Shown here: positions 35,447 to 44,188 of the stretch, in pieces | Layout of the letters: each line of letters starts with the position of its first letter | How positions within the stretch are numbered: the stretch's first letter is position 1 | DNA from: Crystallibacter sulfonylureivorans_A | GTDB lineage: Bacteria; Actinomycetota; Actinomycetes; Actinomycetales; Micrococcaceae | DNA length: 64,000 nucleotides | NCBI RefSeq assembly: GCF_047607445.1 | Contig: NZ_JBLKRT010000002.1 | Span: forward strand, 1-64,000 | Direction of reading: 5' to 3' | Translations under genes and position numbers: made by a program | The notes under the pieces: model-generated | Database searches by the model: none | What the model was told of the DNA's origin: nothing | What the model saw: only the letters and a program-made list of their open reading frames with translations

Positions 35447-36135
35447 AAACCGACTCCGCGATAATTTTCGACATGGACGGGGTGCTCCTTGACACACCGA
35501 AAATCCACCGTGAAGTCTGGCGGGACTTCGCATCGACCGCACCTTGGCCGGCAGTTCGACATTACCGGGCTCTATCCGCTGGAAGACGTTCGCGGGATGT
35601 TCTTGAAGAACTGATCGGAGACGAGGTCCCCGATCAGCAAATTGAAGACATCGTGGCTTCTCTCCACCGGGATTTCCTCCGCCGCTGCAGAGGATCGGAT
35701 CTGGTGTTTCCTGCCATGCGTCGAACCGTCGAACAACTCAGGGGAACCATTCCGTTAGCCCTGGCCACAAGCGCTCCGCGCCATGTTGCCCGAGAGATGC
35801 TCGATGACCTCTTCCCGTCTTTTGACGCCGTCATCACCAGCGACGAATGCGCAACGGGCAAGCCTGACCCGGAAGTCTATGGTCGCGCGCGGACCGCTCT
35901 AGGCAAGGGCACATCTCCGGTTCTCGCGGTAGAAGACACTGCCATCGGAGTGCAGGCAGCAGTGGCTGCAGGCTGCACTGCTTGGGCGCTTGCTCTCAAC
36001 CCGGTCTCCGCATCGGCCGTTATCACAGCAGGAGCATCCGTTGTCGCCGTCAGCGTCGCCGAATTGGCGGATTTGATTGTCAGTTTCGCGGAAAGATCAG
36101 CACAGCTGCCGCTAGCGAAGTACTCGCGCGCCTAA
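35443..36135 (+). CDS. HAD-superfamily phosphatase (beta-phosphoglucomutase-like)
   Basis: A 230-residue HAD subfamily IA protein. The nucleophile motif is FDMDGVLLDT (Asp10, acid Asp12), motif II is ALATSAPR, and motif III/IV is TGKPDPEVYGRA...VEDTAIGVQAA. It may dephosphorylate a small sugar or amino-sugar phosphate. It ends the block and is followed by a strong hairpin that separates it from nagA. Confidence 0.9.
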   Translation: MKTDSAIIFDMDGVLLDTPKIHREVWRDFASTAPWPAVRHYRALSAGRRSRDVLEELIGDEVPDQQIEDIVASLHRDFLRRCRGSDLVFPAMRRTVEQLRGTIPLALATSAPRHVAREMLDDLFPSFDAVITSDECATGKPDPEVYGRARTALGKGTSPVLAVEDTAIGVQAAVAAGCTAWALALNPVSASAVITAGASVVAVSVAELADLIVSFAERSAQLPLAKYSRA

Positions 36136-36153
36136 ATCGGTGACGATCAGGAA

Positions 36154-36190
36154 ACGAGTGCCCGGTTTCCTCACTGGACCGGGCACTCGT
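36154..36190 (+). terminator. Terminator hairpin between HAD gene and nagA
   Basis: ACGAGTGCCCGGT (36154-36166) pairs exactly with ACCGGGCACTCGT (36178-36190), a 13-bp stem with an 11-base loop, 19 bases after the HAD stop. It suggests the long operon ends here, at least partly, and that nagA may be read through or have its own promoter in the remaining 38 bases. Confidence 0.75.
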
Positions 36191-36228
36191 CCCTCCGCCA
36201 CCACCCGCCAACGGAATGGACATCAACA

Positions 36229-37419
36229 ATGCACACGGGATTCGGTCCGGGGGAAGCACGGCCCTTCCTCCTTCACAATGTCACAGCCGTCGATGCCACC
36301 AGAACGATCAACAATGCGTGGATCAGCGTTTCGGACGGCCGAATTCAGACGATGGGACAGGGAGTAGCGCCGGATGCTGACACCAACCGCTGGACGGATG
36401 TCATCGACGGGCGGGGCGGCCACGTCACACCGGGCTTTATTGACGTTCACTTCCATGGCGGCGGCTCGCACAGCAACGAAGACGGCCACCAGGCCATCCT
36501 TGGCGCTCTAGCCGCCCACCATGCCCACGGAACCACCCGCGCCGTCGTCAGTTTCGTCGCCAACCCCATCCCCGCATTGGTCGCCAGCCTGAAGACGGTT
36601 GCCGAACTCACCGAAACGACGCCCCTGATCCTCGGCAGTCATTTAGAGGGGCCGTTCCTCGCAGCGGAGCGCAGGGGTGCCCACAAGGCGGAGCACCTGG
36701 TAACGCCCGCGAATACCAACGTCTCGGACTTGATCGCCGCGGCCCGCGGGACGTTGCGCCAGATCACGTTGGACCCAGGCCAGCCCGGAGCCCTGCCGGC
36801 GATCAGGGAAATCTCCAGGGCCGGGACCCGAGTCGCCATCGGCCACACGACGGCTAGCTATGAAACTGCTGTCGCGGCCTTCGCTGCGGGCGCAACCATG
36901 CTCACCCACACGTTCAACGCCATGCCGGGCATACACCACCGCGAACCCGGACCCATCGTGGCAGCCCTCGACCATGACGCATACCTAGAACTCATTCTGG
37001 ACGGCATTCACGTACACCCAAGGGTGGCAGCGATGCTCTTCCGACTAGCGCCCAGTCGAGTACTCCTTGTTTCAGACGCCATGGCAGCGGCAGGTGCCCC
37101 CGACGGGTACTACGCACTGGGCGAGCAGTCCGTGGATGTTCGCGATGGGACCGCTGTCCTAGCGGGGACGTCAACATTGGCCGGTTCAACGCTCACTCTG
37201 GACAACGCCCTCCGTCTCGGCATCAGCAACAAGGTCCATCCGCAAACCGTGGTCGAAGCCCTCACCCTGACACCCGCGAAGCTGCTGAACTTATCGACCG
37301 TCCTCGGGCTACTCGCCCCGGGCTACCTTGCCGACCTCGTCCTCTTCGACCCCGACTGGAAGATCAGGGCCTCCTTCGCCGAGGGACGTCGTCTTTTTCA
37401 GGCACCCGGGCAGCCGTAG
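36229..37419 (+). CDS. nagA: N-acetylglucosamine-6-phosphate deacetylase
   Basis: A 396-residue amidohydrolase that removes the acetyl group of GlcNAc-6-phosphate to give GlcN-6-phosphate for NagB. Metal and catalytic residues are visible: DVHFHGG (His74, His76), GSHLEGPF with Glu140, the GHTTASY and LTHTFNAM histidines, and the catalytic Asp in LVSDAMAAAG. It is followed by a hairpin. With murQ and nagB it completes the MurNAc route. Confidence 0.96.
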   Translation: MHTGFGPGEARPFLLHNVTAVDATRTINNAWISVSDGRIQTMGQGVAPDADTNRWTDVIDGRGGHVTPGFIDVHFHGGGSHSNEDGHQAILGALAAHHAHGTTRAVVSFVANPIPALVASLKTVAELTETTPLILGSHLEGPFLAAERRGAHKAEHLVTPANTNVSDLIAAARGTLRQITLDPGQPGALPAIREISRAGTRVAIGHTTASYETAVAAFAAGATMLTHTFNAMPGIHHREPGPIVAALDHDAYLELILDGIHVHPRVAAMLFRLAPSRVLLVSDAMAAAGAPDGYYALGEQSVDVRDGTAVLAGTSTLAGSTLTLDNALRLGISNKVHPQTVVEALTLTPAKLLNLSTVLGLLAPGYLADLVLFDPDWKIRASFAEGRRLFQAPGQP

Positions 37420-37430
37420 AGCCGCGGTAA

Positions 37431-37474
37431 CCCCGCTGCAGCGAAGGGCGGTCTATCCCGGTGCTGCAGCGGGG
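37431..37474. terminator. Hairpin between converging nagA and M20 amidohydrolase genes
   Basis: CCCCGCTGCAGC (37431-37442) is complementary to GCTGCAGCGGGG (37463-37474), a 12-bp stem with a 20-base loop in the 77-base gap between the two stops. It could serve both directions. Confidence 0.7.
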
Positions 37475-37496
37475 CCTCTCACGCGGCGGCAACTAG

Positions 37497-39134
37497 CTAC
37501 AGCGCCTGCGGGTGCCAGGTCCTTTCGCCGGCCCCTGCAGCGAAGCCGACGCCGTCGGCCGGGGAGTAGTCGGGCCAGGCGAGGCCGGTGGGCGGCATGA
37601 AGTCGGCGGGCAGCAGGGCTTCGGTGGGGTCTTCGGCCTTGCGCTGCTTGAACTCCTGGGCCGCCGACGCCAACAGTTCCGGCGAAGTCAGCATGTCCAC
37701 GAAGGTGCCGGCGATGGTCTTGCCGGCCACCTCGATGGTCGGGTCAATCGCGGCGGGGATGCCGCCGAGGGCGTTCATGACCCAGCCGGGGTAGGCGCCC
37801 TTGCCGGGGGCGGGCTTGAGCGCGGGCCTGGAGATGTAGAACCGGACGGTCGGGGCGTAGTGCGTCATCTCCACGTAGTCGTCGCTGGTCCAGTTCTTCT
37901 GCCACGGGGCCAGGTGCTCGCGCAATGCTGTCTCGGCGTCCTGCGGGGAGATCAGCGATTCGCACTCGTCCAGGAACGGCTTGTCCATCGGCTCGATCCC
38001 GAGTCCGGACTGGATCTCACGCGCGGCAGCCACGGCGTCGTCGTTATATATAGGGGCGCCGACCTGCTCAAGGTTGTTGTACAGCGCCTGCGCCAGCACG
38101 TGGTTGGTGATGCCGGGCCGGTTGCGGGCCACCCAGGCGGTCTCCACCCGACAGTGCGCCATCGCCGCGGCGTGCTCGGCGTTGCGGTCCAGCACGGCGA
38201 GGACGTGCTCGGCCATCTCCAGCGTGGGGCAGCGCCAGGAGTACTGGATCTGCGCCACCCGCGCCGGCAGGTTGTCCGCCGTCGCCTGCCCGGAGCCGAG
38301 GATCGCGTCGGACAGGCTCCAGCCGCCGAAGCTGGGCAGCATGGCGTCCTGCATCACCCGCGAGCTGGTGTACATCTGCATCAGCGCCACATTCGCCCCC
38401 GGCGCGCGGGCGGCCGAGTGCGACGCCGGGATCGGCGAATTGGGGTTGGCCGAGAGCTGCCAGGTCTCCGGCTCGTCGCAAATGAACGAGTAGACCTTGG
38501 AGTAGTAGCTGCCGCACTGGGTGTCCCAGCGGGCGGTGTTGCACAGCGGCAGCATGTAGAACGGGTGGAAGCTGACAATCGCGTCCACGCCGTCGTAGTA
38601 GCCGCGCAGTCCGTGCACCACCTTGGAGCCCTGCACCTTCTCGGCCGGTTCGCCGGTGTAGCGCAGCGTGCCGGCGATGCCGTGCACCTCCATGGCGTGC
38701 TTAGTGCCGAGCAGCCCGGCCAGCGTGGAGATGCCCAGCGCCGAGTGCGGGTCGGTGTGCCCGGGGGCGAAGGCGCTCAGCCCGTCGCGCGGGGTCTCCT
38801 CGGTGGAGGCGGCCTGGCAGTTGCCCGGCACCGCGTCGTACTCGGCGTAGGTCAGCAGCACGGGCCCGCCGCTCCCCTGCGTCCACTCGGCCTTGAACGC
38901 GGTGGGCATGCCGCCGCTGCCCTCCTCCACCTCGAAGCCCTCGGCGCGCAGCCGCTCCACGTACCAGGCGGCCGAGCGGTATTCGCGCCAGGCCGGCTCG
39001 GCCAGCTCCCAGATGTGCCGGTGCCATTCGGAGAGCCGGTCCATGTTGGCGTCGATCCACTCGCGCGCGGTGGCCTTGGCGTCGGCGGCGAGGCCTGCGG
39101 GGACAGTGGCGGTGGCTTCCTGGGTGGTGCTCAA
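37497..39134 (-). CDS. M20-family amidohydrolase (AbgB-like)
   Basis: A 545-residue metallo-amidohydrolase of the M20D type, longer than most relatives because of an N-terminal segment (about 25 residues rich in Ala/Thr) and a long C-terminal tail. LSEWHRHIWELAEPAWREYRSA and GHTDPHSALGI correspond to the substrate and metal regions; VHGLRGYYDGVDAIVSFHP follows. AbgB-like enzymes cleave p-aminobenzoyl-glutamate or N-acyl amino acids. It is the last gene of the minus-strand operon at 44188-37497, but a repeat separates it from the ThDP enzyme gene, so it may be transcribed separately. Confidence 0.9.
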   Translation of the reverse strand: MSTTQEATATVPAGLAADAKATAREWIDANMDRLSEWHRHIWELAEPAWREYRSAAWYVERLRAEGFEVEEGSGGMPTAFKAEWTQGSGGPVLLTYAEYDAVPGNCQAASTEETPRDGLSAFAPGHTDPHSALGISTLAGLLGTKHAMEVHGIAGTLRYTGEPAEKVQGSKVVHGLRGYYDGVDAIVSFHPFYMLPLCNTARWDTQCGSYYSKVYSFICDEPETWQLSANPNSPIPASHSAARAPGANVALMQMYTSSRVMQDAMLPSFGGWSLSDAILGSGQATADNLPARVAQIQYSWRCPTLEMAEHVLAVLDRNAEHAAAMAHCRVETAWVARNRPGITNHVLAQALYNNLEQVGAPIYNDDAVAAAREIQSGLGIEPMDKPFLDECESLISPQDAETALREHLAPWQKNWTSDDYVEMTHYAPTVRFYISRPALKPAPGKGAYPGWVMNALGGIPAAIDPTIEVAGKTIAGTFVDMLTSPELLASAAQEFKQRKAEDPTEALLPADFMPPTGLAWPDYSPADGVGFAAGAGERTWHPQAL

Positions 39135-39212
39135 GGGTTGGTCCTTTCGGGTGGTGCTGTTAATGAGGTGCAGAGGAAAGTACGACGGCGGTGCTCGGCG
39201 CCGGACGGTGCG

Positions 39213-39330
39213 CTCGGGTCTCCACGCGGGTCTCCACGCGCTCGCTGGCGCTCCCTTGGTCGACCACCGAGTCGTGGCGCTCCGGGGGTCGAAGGAGGCG
39301 CGCCAGCGCCGAGTAGAGACCCGTCGCCCA
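39213..39330. repeat. REP-like repeat element with inverted arrangement
   Basis: The intergenic region 39135-39343 contains GGTCTCCACGCG twice in tandem (39219-39240), then GCTCGCTGGCG...TTGGTCGACCACCGA up to 39270. Further on the pattern recurs inverted (GGCGCGCCAGCGCC...GAGACC near 39298-39330). The 43 bases 39228-39270 recur with one mismatch at 39952-39994 inside the next gene. TCGACCACCG cores of this type are frequent interspersed repeats in Arthrobacter-like genomes. Confidence 0.75.
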
Positions 39331-39343
39331 CCTGATGACTCGC

Positions 39344-41110
39344 TTACTCGAACAAGGCGGTGGGGACGTGGAGCAGTTGCAGTCCTCCGGCATTGATGGC
39401 GGCGGCGAGCGCAGGGGCAAAGTCCTCCGCGGAGGTAACTCGTTCACCGTGGCCACCGAAAGCGTTAGCCAGCGCGACCCAATCGGGCTGAACCAGGTCC
39501 ACGCCGACGGGCGCGATCCCGCGGTCCAGCTCGTTCTGCCGGATCTCGCCGTATCCGCCGTTGTCCGCGCAGACCACTACCAGGTCCAGCCGCTGCTCCA
39601 CCGCGGTCGCCAGTTCCTGGACGGCGAACATCAGCGCGCCGTCGCCGAGCACGCAGACCACCGGCCGGTCCGGCGCAGCCACCTTGGCGCCGATCGACGC
39701 CGGCAGACCGTAGCCCAGCGTGGCGTATGCGGGTGTATAGAGGAACGAATGCGGCCGCTCCTGCCGCACAAAGCTCGCGGTGCCGAAGTACGTCACCTGC
39801 GACGAGTCGCCCCCAAGTACCGCGTTGGCCGGGAGCACGGAGGCCACCTGTTCGGCGAGCGCGGCCAGCGGCGGGGCCAGTTCGCGGGCGGCGTCGCGCA
39901 GCACCGGGCGCAGCCGCGCCACGCGGTCGGCGCCGCGGTCTCGACGCTCTCGGGTCTCCACGCGCTCGCTGGCGCTCGCTTGGTCGACCACCGAATGCCC
40001 ATCCTGCAGTGCGGCCAGCAATTGGGGCACGACGGCGGCGCTGTCACCGACCAGCGGAACGTCGGCCACAACGTTCTTGGCCATCTGGCCAGGCAGGATG
40101 TCCACCCGGATCACCGTGCCGCTCGGGTGCAGCTGATTGAACCAGAGTTCGGCCTCGCCCACCTTGGAACCGATGACCAGCAAGACATCCGCTTCCTCGC
40201 ACAGCTGCTGCGCGGCGGGCAGCCGAATGTCCGAGCCCAGCGAGAGCGGATGCGACTCGGGCACCGCACCCTTGCCGTTGAGCGTGGTGACCACGGGGGC
40301 GTCCAGCGCCTCGGCCAGCCGCAGCAACTCCAAGTCGGCCCGCAGCGATCCGCCGCCGGCCAGCAGCACCGGCCGGCGCGACTCCGCGAGCAGTTGCGCC
40401 GCATGCCGGACGGCCTGCGCGGAGGCGCCCACCGGTTCGCGCCGCGGCGTCGCCTCCAGCAGCTCGGCCGGGCAATCGCTCGGTCCCTCGAGCACATTGA
40501 GCGGAACCTCGATGTGCACCGGCCGCGGCCGACCGTAGCGGAACAGCTCGAACGCCTCGTGGATGGCCTGCGCGGCCTCGGACCCGGAGTGTACGCGGCG
40601 TGACCACTCCACGATCGCGCCGGCGGCCCCGACTGCGTCCTTGGTTTCATGCAGTGCGCCGACGTCAGCGAACTCCTCGCCCTCGGGCACGCCCGGGGAC
40701 AGGATGATCAGCGGCCGTGACTCGCAGTAGGCGGTGCCAGCTGCGGAGAGCGCGTTGAGCAGGCCGGGCCCGGAGGTGGTGATCACGACGCCGGGCAGTC
40801 CGGTCTGCTGCGACCAGCCGTCGGCGCCATAGCCGGCGCCCTGTTCGTGCCGGCTGGTTACCGCGCGGATGCCCAGCGGCGCCAAGTGCCGGTAGAACTC
40901 CAGGTTGTGCGTGCCGGGAATGCCGAACACCGCGTCGATCCCGTAGTTGCGCAGCAGCGTCAGCACGGTCAGGCCCACGTTGTCCGCCACGACGCCGTCC
41001 GGAAGCTCGACGGCGGGGGCGGACTGGGAGGCCGTCCCGGCTGGGGCTTGGGTCGGCAGCGGTCCGGCCTGGTCAGACAGGGCCTGCTGGGACAGGGCCT
41101 GCTCAGACAT
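39344..41110 (-). CDS. ThDP-dependent enzyme (acetolactate synthase / 2-oxoacid decarboxylase-like)
   Basis: A 588-residue protein with the three domains of the ThDP decarboxylase/acetolactate synthase fold. The N-terminal pyrimidine domain has the HEQGAGYGADG motif with the catalytic Glu, and the C-terminal domain has the ThDP-Mg motif from GDGALMF to CADNGGYGE. The N-terminus FGIPGTHNLEFYRHL resembles 5-guanidino-2-oxopentanoate decarboxylases (AruI-type), but specificity cannot be decided. The ATG at 41110 overlaps the upstream amidohydrolase stop by 8 bases; a longer reading to 41290 is antisense-like extension into that gene. About residues 370-391 (SVVDQASASERVETRERRD) are encoded by a REP-like repeat. 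Confidence 0.88.
   Translation of the reverse strand: MSEQALSQQALSDQAGPLPTQAPAGTASQSAPAVELPDGVVADNVGLTVLTLLRNYGIDAVFGIPGTHNLEFYRHLAPLGIRAVTSRHEQGAGYGADGWSQQTGLPGVVITTSGPGLLNALSAAGTAYCESRPLIILSPGVPEGEEFADVGALHETKDAVGAAGAIVEWSRRVHSGSEAAQAIHEAFELFRYGRPRPVHIEVPLNVLEGPSDCPAELLEATPRREPVGASAQAVRHAAQLLAESRRPVLLAGGGSLRADLELLRLAEALDAPVVTTLNGKGAVPESHPLSLGSDIRLPAAQQLCEEADVLLVIGSKVGEAELWFNQLHPSGTVIRVDILPGQMAKNVVADVPLVGDSAAVVPQLLAALQDGHSVVDQASASERVETRERRDRGADRVARLRPVLRDAARELAPPLAALAEQVASVLPANAVLGGDSSQVTYFGTASFVRQERPHSFLYTPAYATLGYGLPASIGAKVAAPDRPVVCVLGDGALMFAVQELATAVEQRLDLVVVCADNGGYGEIRQNELDRGIAPVGVDLVQPDWVALANAFGGHGERVTSAEDFAPALAAAINAGGLQLLHVPTALFE
39941..39994. repeat. REP-like repeat copy inside the ThDP enzyme gene
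   Basis: Bases 39952-39994 match the intergenic repeat 39228-39270 at 42 of 43 positions. The copy is preceded by GGTCTCGACGCTCT. It is read in frame as about 18-22 charged residues between the central and C-terminal domains of the ThDP enzyme and causes no frameshift or stop. Confidence 0.85.
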
Positions 41111-42824
41111 GATTGTCTCCGGCGAGCGCCGGCTCGCGGGTGGCGTCGGCACCTTCAACAGCAAACTGCGCCTTGCCGCCCACCCAGGTCTGCAGCACCT
41201 GGATCTGCGCGATGGTCTCCGGTTCCACGGCCAGCGGGTCGGCGGAGAGCACGGCGAAGTCGGCGCGCTTGCCCACCGCCAGCGAGCCAAGGTCGTCCTC
41301 GCGGCCCAGAGCCCGGGCGCCGTTGAGCGTGTGCGCTTCCAGTGCCTGGGCGGCGGTGATCTTCAGCGTGTCCGGCCCCAGCTTGTGGCCGCGGCGGGTA
41401 ATTCGGGTGACTGCGGCCTGGATCGCTTCGAGCGGTCGAGGCTCGGCCACCGGTGCGTCGGAACTGAGGGTCACCGGCACGCCGGCGTTGATGAATTCGC
41501 CCAGCGGGTTGAACCGCTCGCCCGGGGTGCCGACCGCGGCGGTCACCCCTTCGCCCCAGTTGTAGTAGTGCTGCGGCTGATTCACTGGGTAGATGCCGGC
41601 GTCGGCCATCCGTCGGATCTGCTCCGGCGTCGGCAGCCCGCAGTGCTCGATCCTGTGCCGGGCGTCGGAGTCCGGGTGCTCGGCCTGTGCGGCCTCGATC
41701 GCGGAGATCACCATCTCCAGCGCGGTGGGCGACTGGGCGTGCGTGGCGGTCTGCAGCCCGGCGGCGTGTGCCTTTAGGATCAGCGCCGCGTAGTCCGCCG
41801 GGTCGTGGTACAGCTGGCCGGTGCGGCAGGGGTCGCCCACGTAGCCGTCCGGGAAGTAGGCGGTCCAGCCGCCCAGCGTGCCGTCGGCGTAGAACTTGAA
41901 GCCGGCGAAGCTCAGGTGCGCGTTGCCGAACGCCCCGGTCATGCCGATCTCCAGCCCCTCCTCCAGCAAGTGGGAGAGGAAGTACATGTTGTAGCGGATC
42001 TTCAACTGGTCCGCCTCGGCCAGCCGCAGGTACATGTCGAACTCGCGCCGGGAGACCTGGCAGTCGCCCACCGTGGTCACGCCGCCGGCCAGGAAGTCCT
42101 GCTGCGCCGCGGCCAGCTGGCGCAGGTGCTCCTCCGGCGCGTCGGCCAGATGGAAGTTCGGTCCGTGGTGGCCTACCTTCACCCCGTCCAGCCCGGTCAG
42201 GATGTTGCAGGCGGCATCGGAGAGCTCGCCGGTCAGCTCGCCGTCGGCGTCGCGGAAGAACTCCCCGCCCGCCGGATTCGGGGTGTCCCGGGTGATGCCG
42301 TTCAGTTCCAGCGTGTAGCTGTTCACCACGCCGCCGTGTCCGGAGGCGTTCATCAGGTACACCTCGCGGTCCGCGGCCACCTGGTCCAGCTCCTGCCGGG
42401 TGGGGTGGCGGCCCTCGGCCAGGTTGCGGTGCTCGTAGCCGTAGCCGCGCACCGGCTGCCCGGCCGGCGCGGTCTCGGCGGCCGAGCGCAGCAGCGCCAC
42501 GATCTCCGGGATGCTGCCGGCCTGGTCCGGACCGCAATCCACCCAGGTCTTCATCTGCCCGTACATCAGCGGGTGCGCATGCGGATCCACGAACCCGGGG
42601 ACCACCACGGCGTCGCCCAGGTCCCGCAGCACCGGCTCGCGCAGCCCCAGCCCGGCCGCGGCCTGGCGGCATTCCGCCTCGGTGCCGACAGCGGCCACCC
42701 GCCCGGCGGCGACCAGCATCGCCGTCGCGCCCTTGCCGGAGGGATCCAGCGTGTGGATGGTGCCGGCGGTGACCAGCAGCGGCTGGAAGTCGGCGCCGTC
42801 GTCGAACGTTTTCAGCTTGCGCAT
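41103..42824 (-). CDS. YtcJ-like metal-dependent amidohydrolase
   Basis: A 573-residue amidohydrolase of the YtcJ type. It has the HxH metal motif in GFVDPHAHPLMYG, further histidines in TATHAQSP and RIEHCGLP, and a C-terminal Asp in LSSDAPVAEPRPL. The ATG at 42824 overlaps the transporter stop (TAATG) and follows AGGAG, so it is preferred over an ATG at 42848. YtcJ-type enzymes are usually cytosolic and hydrolyse exocyclic amides or formamides. It is co-transcribed with an MHS importer, which suggests that it acts on the imported compound. Confidence 0.9.
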   Translation of the reverse strand: MRKLKTFDDGADFQPLLVTAGTIHTLDPSGKGATAMLVAAGRVAAVGTEAECRQAAAGLGLREPVLRDLGDAVVVPGFVDPHAHPLMYGQMKTWVDCGPDQAGSIPEIVALLRSAAETAPAGQPVRGYGYEHRNLAEGRHPTRQELDQVAADREVYLMNASGHGGVVNSYTLELNGITRDTPNPAGGEFFRDADGELTGELSDAACNILTGLDGVKVGHHGPNFHLADAPEEHLRQLAAAQQDFLAGGVTTVGDCQVSRREFDMYLRLAEADQLKIRYNMYFLSHLLEEGLEIGMTGAFGNAHLSFAGFKFYADGTLGGWTAYFPDGYVGDPCRTGQLYHDPADYAALILKAHAAGLQTATHAQSPTALEMVISAIEAAQAEHPDSDARHRIEHCGLPTPEQIRRMADAGIYPVNQPQHYYNWGEGVTAAVGTPGERFNPLGEFINAGVPVTLSSDAPVAEPRPLEAIQAAVTRITRRGHKLGPDTLKITAAQALEAHTLNGARALGREDDLGSLAVGKRADFAVLSADPLAVEPETIAQIQVLQTWVGGKAQFAVEGADATREPALAGDNHV

Positions 42825-44188
42825 TATTTGAAGCTCTCCTTCTTCCACGTACCTTCCAGACCGCCGCCGGCAGAACCGGCAGTGCCCCCTGCGTACACAT
42901 CGTCGTCAACGTGCTGCGGCGCGATCGCCAGGCAGACCAGGCCCAGCGCGCCCATCGCGGCGAACAGCCCGATCACCGACCACACCGTGCCGGTTGCATC
43001 CCACAGCAGCGTGGCGGCCAGCGGGGACAGGCCGGCCCAGATGGCGGCGGCCAGGCCGTAGGAGAGCGAGATGGAGGTGTAGCGCGCCTGCGGCCTGAAC
43101 AGCTGGGACAGGATGGTGGCCACCGGGGCGTAGGTGAAGTTCATCGCCACGCGGACCACGGCGAAGGCCACGAAGATCATCCATTCCGGTCCGGTGGACA
43201 TCAGCAGGAACTGCGGCACGATGAACACCACGGAGCCGATCAGGCCGATGGCCATCACCCGCTTGCGGCCCCACTTGTCGCCCAGCCATGCGATGCCCAG
43301 GCAGGTGATCAGCTCGAAGAACGCCGCCACGGACATGGCGTTGAGGATCAGCGTCTCGTCCAGGCCCACCGACGGGTCGGTGCCGTAGGCGGTGGCGAAC
43401 GTGGTGGCCAGGTAGTAGCCGCCGGTGGAGATGGGCAGCAGGCCGATGCCGATCAGGATGGGCTTCCAGTTCTTGCCCAGCGCGTACTTGATCGGCACGG
43501 CCTGTTCCTGGCCGGCCACCTTGTCCTCGAAGACCGGGGATTCCTCCACCCGGTAGCGGACCCAGAAGCCCACGCCGATCAGCACCACGGAGAGCAGGAA
43601 CGGGATGCGCCAGCCGCCGTCCACCAGGAACGTCTCGCCCTGCGCGGACAGGATGCCGAAGATCAGCGTGGCGCCCAGCGCGCCGGCCGGGTTGCCCAGC
43701 TGCGCGAAGCCGCCGTAGAACGTCTTGTACTTCTCCGGCGAGTGCTCCACCGCCATCAGCACGGCGCCGCCCCACTCGCCGCCCACGGCCAGGCCCTGCA
43801 GCACGCGCAGCAGCACCAGCAGCACCGCGGCCCAGGAGCCGATGTTCTCGTAGGTGGGCAGCACGCCCACCAGCACGGTGGACAGGCCCATCACCAGCAG
43901 CGTGATCACCAGCGACGGGCGGCGGCCGAACTTGTCGCCGATGTGCCCGAAGATGACCCCTCCCAGCGGCCGGACCAGGAAGCCCACCGCGTAGGTGGCG
44001 AAGGCCGCGGCGATGCCGGCCAGCCGGTCCGCCTCCGGGAAGAAGAGCGGGCCGAACACCAGGGCCGCGGCCGTGGCGTAGATGTAGAAGTCGTACCACT
44101 CGATGGCGGTGCCGACGAAGGCCGCGAATCCGGCGCGGCGGGCCCTGGCATGGCTGAACTGCGGCCGGGCTGCTGATGTGTGTGACAT
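42824..44188 (-). CDS. MHS-family major facilitator transporter
   Basis: A 454-residue MHS symporter similar in layout to the one encoded at 633: GTAIEWYDFYIYATAAALVF in helix 1, GDKFGRRPSL in the loop and GLAVGGEWGGAV in helix 4. The ATG at 44188 follows GGTGGAAG; the longer in-frame start adds a hydrophilic extension without support. It heads the four-gene minus-strand operon and is divergent from an Lrp/AsnC regulator. The likely cargo is the substrate of the YtcJ-like and M20 amidohydrolases. Confidence 0.93.
   Translation of the reverse strand: MSHTSAARPQFSHARARRAGFAAFVGTAIEWYDFYIYATAAALVFGPLFFPEADRLAGIAAAFATYAVGFLVRPLGGVIFGHIGDKFGRRPSLVITLLVMGLSTVLVGVLPTYENIGSWAAVLLVLLRVLQGLAVGGEWGGAVLMAVEHSPEKYKTFYGGFAQLGNPAGALGATLIFGILSAQGETFLVDGGWRIPFLLSVVLIGVGFWVRYRVEESPVFEDKVAGQEQAVPIKYALGKNWKPILIGIGLLPISTGGYYLATTFATAYGTDPSVGLDETLILNAMSVAAFFELITCLGIAWLGDKWGRKRVMAIGLIGSVVFIVPQFLLMSTGPEWMIFVAFAVVRVAMNFTYAPVATILSQLFRPQARYTSISLSYGLAAAIWAGLSPLAATLLWDATGTVWSVIGLFAAMGALGLVCLAIAPQHVDDDVYAGGTAGSAGGGLEGTWKKESFK

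Noticed and set aside
37512..39335. Long plus-strand frame antisense to the M20 amidohydrolase gene
   Set aside because: Low-complexity Gly/Arg/Val-rich translation typical of a GC-bias shadow; the opposite frame has clear M20 motifs.
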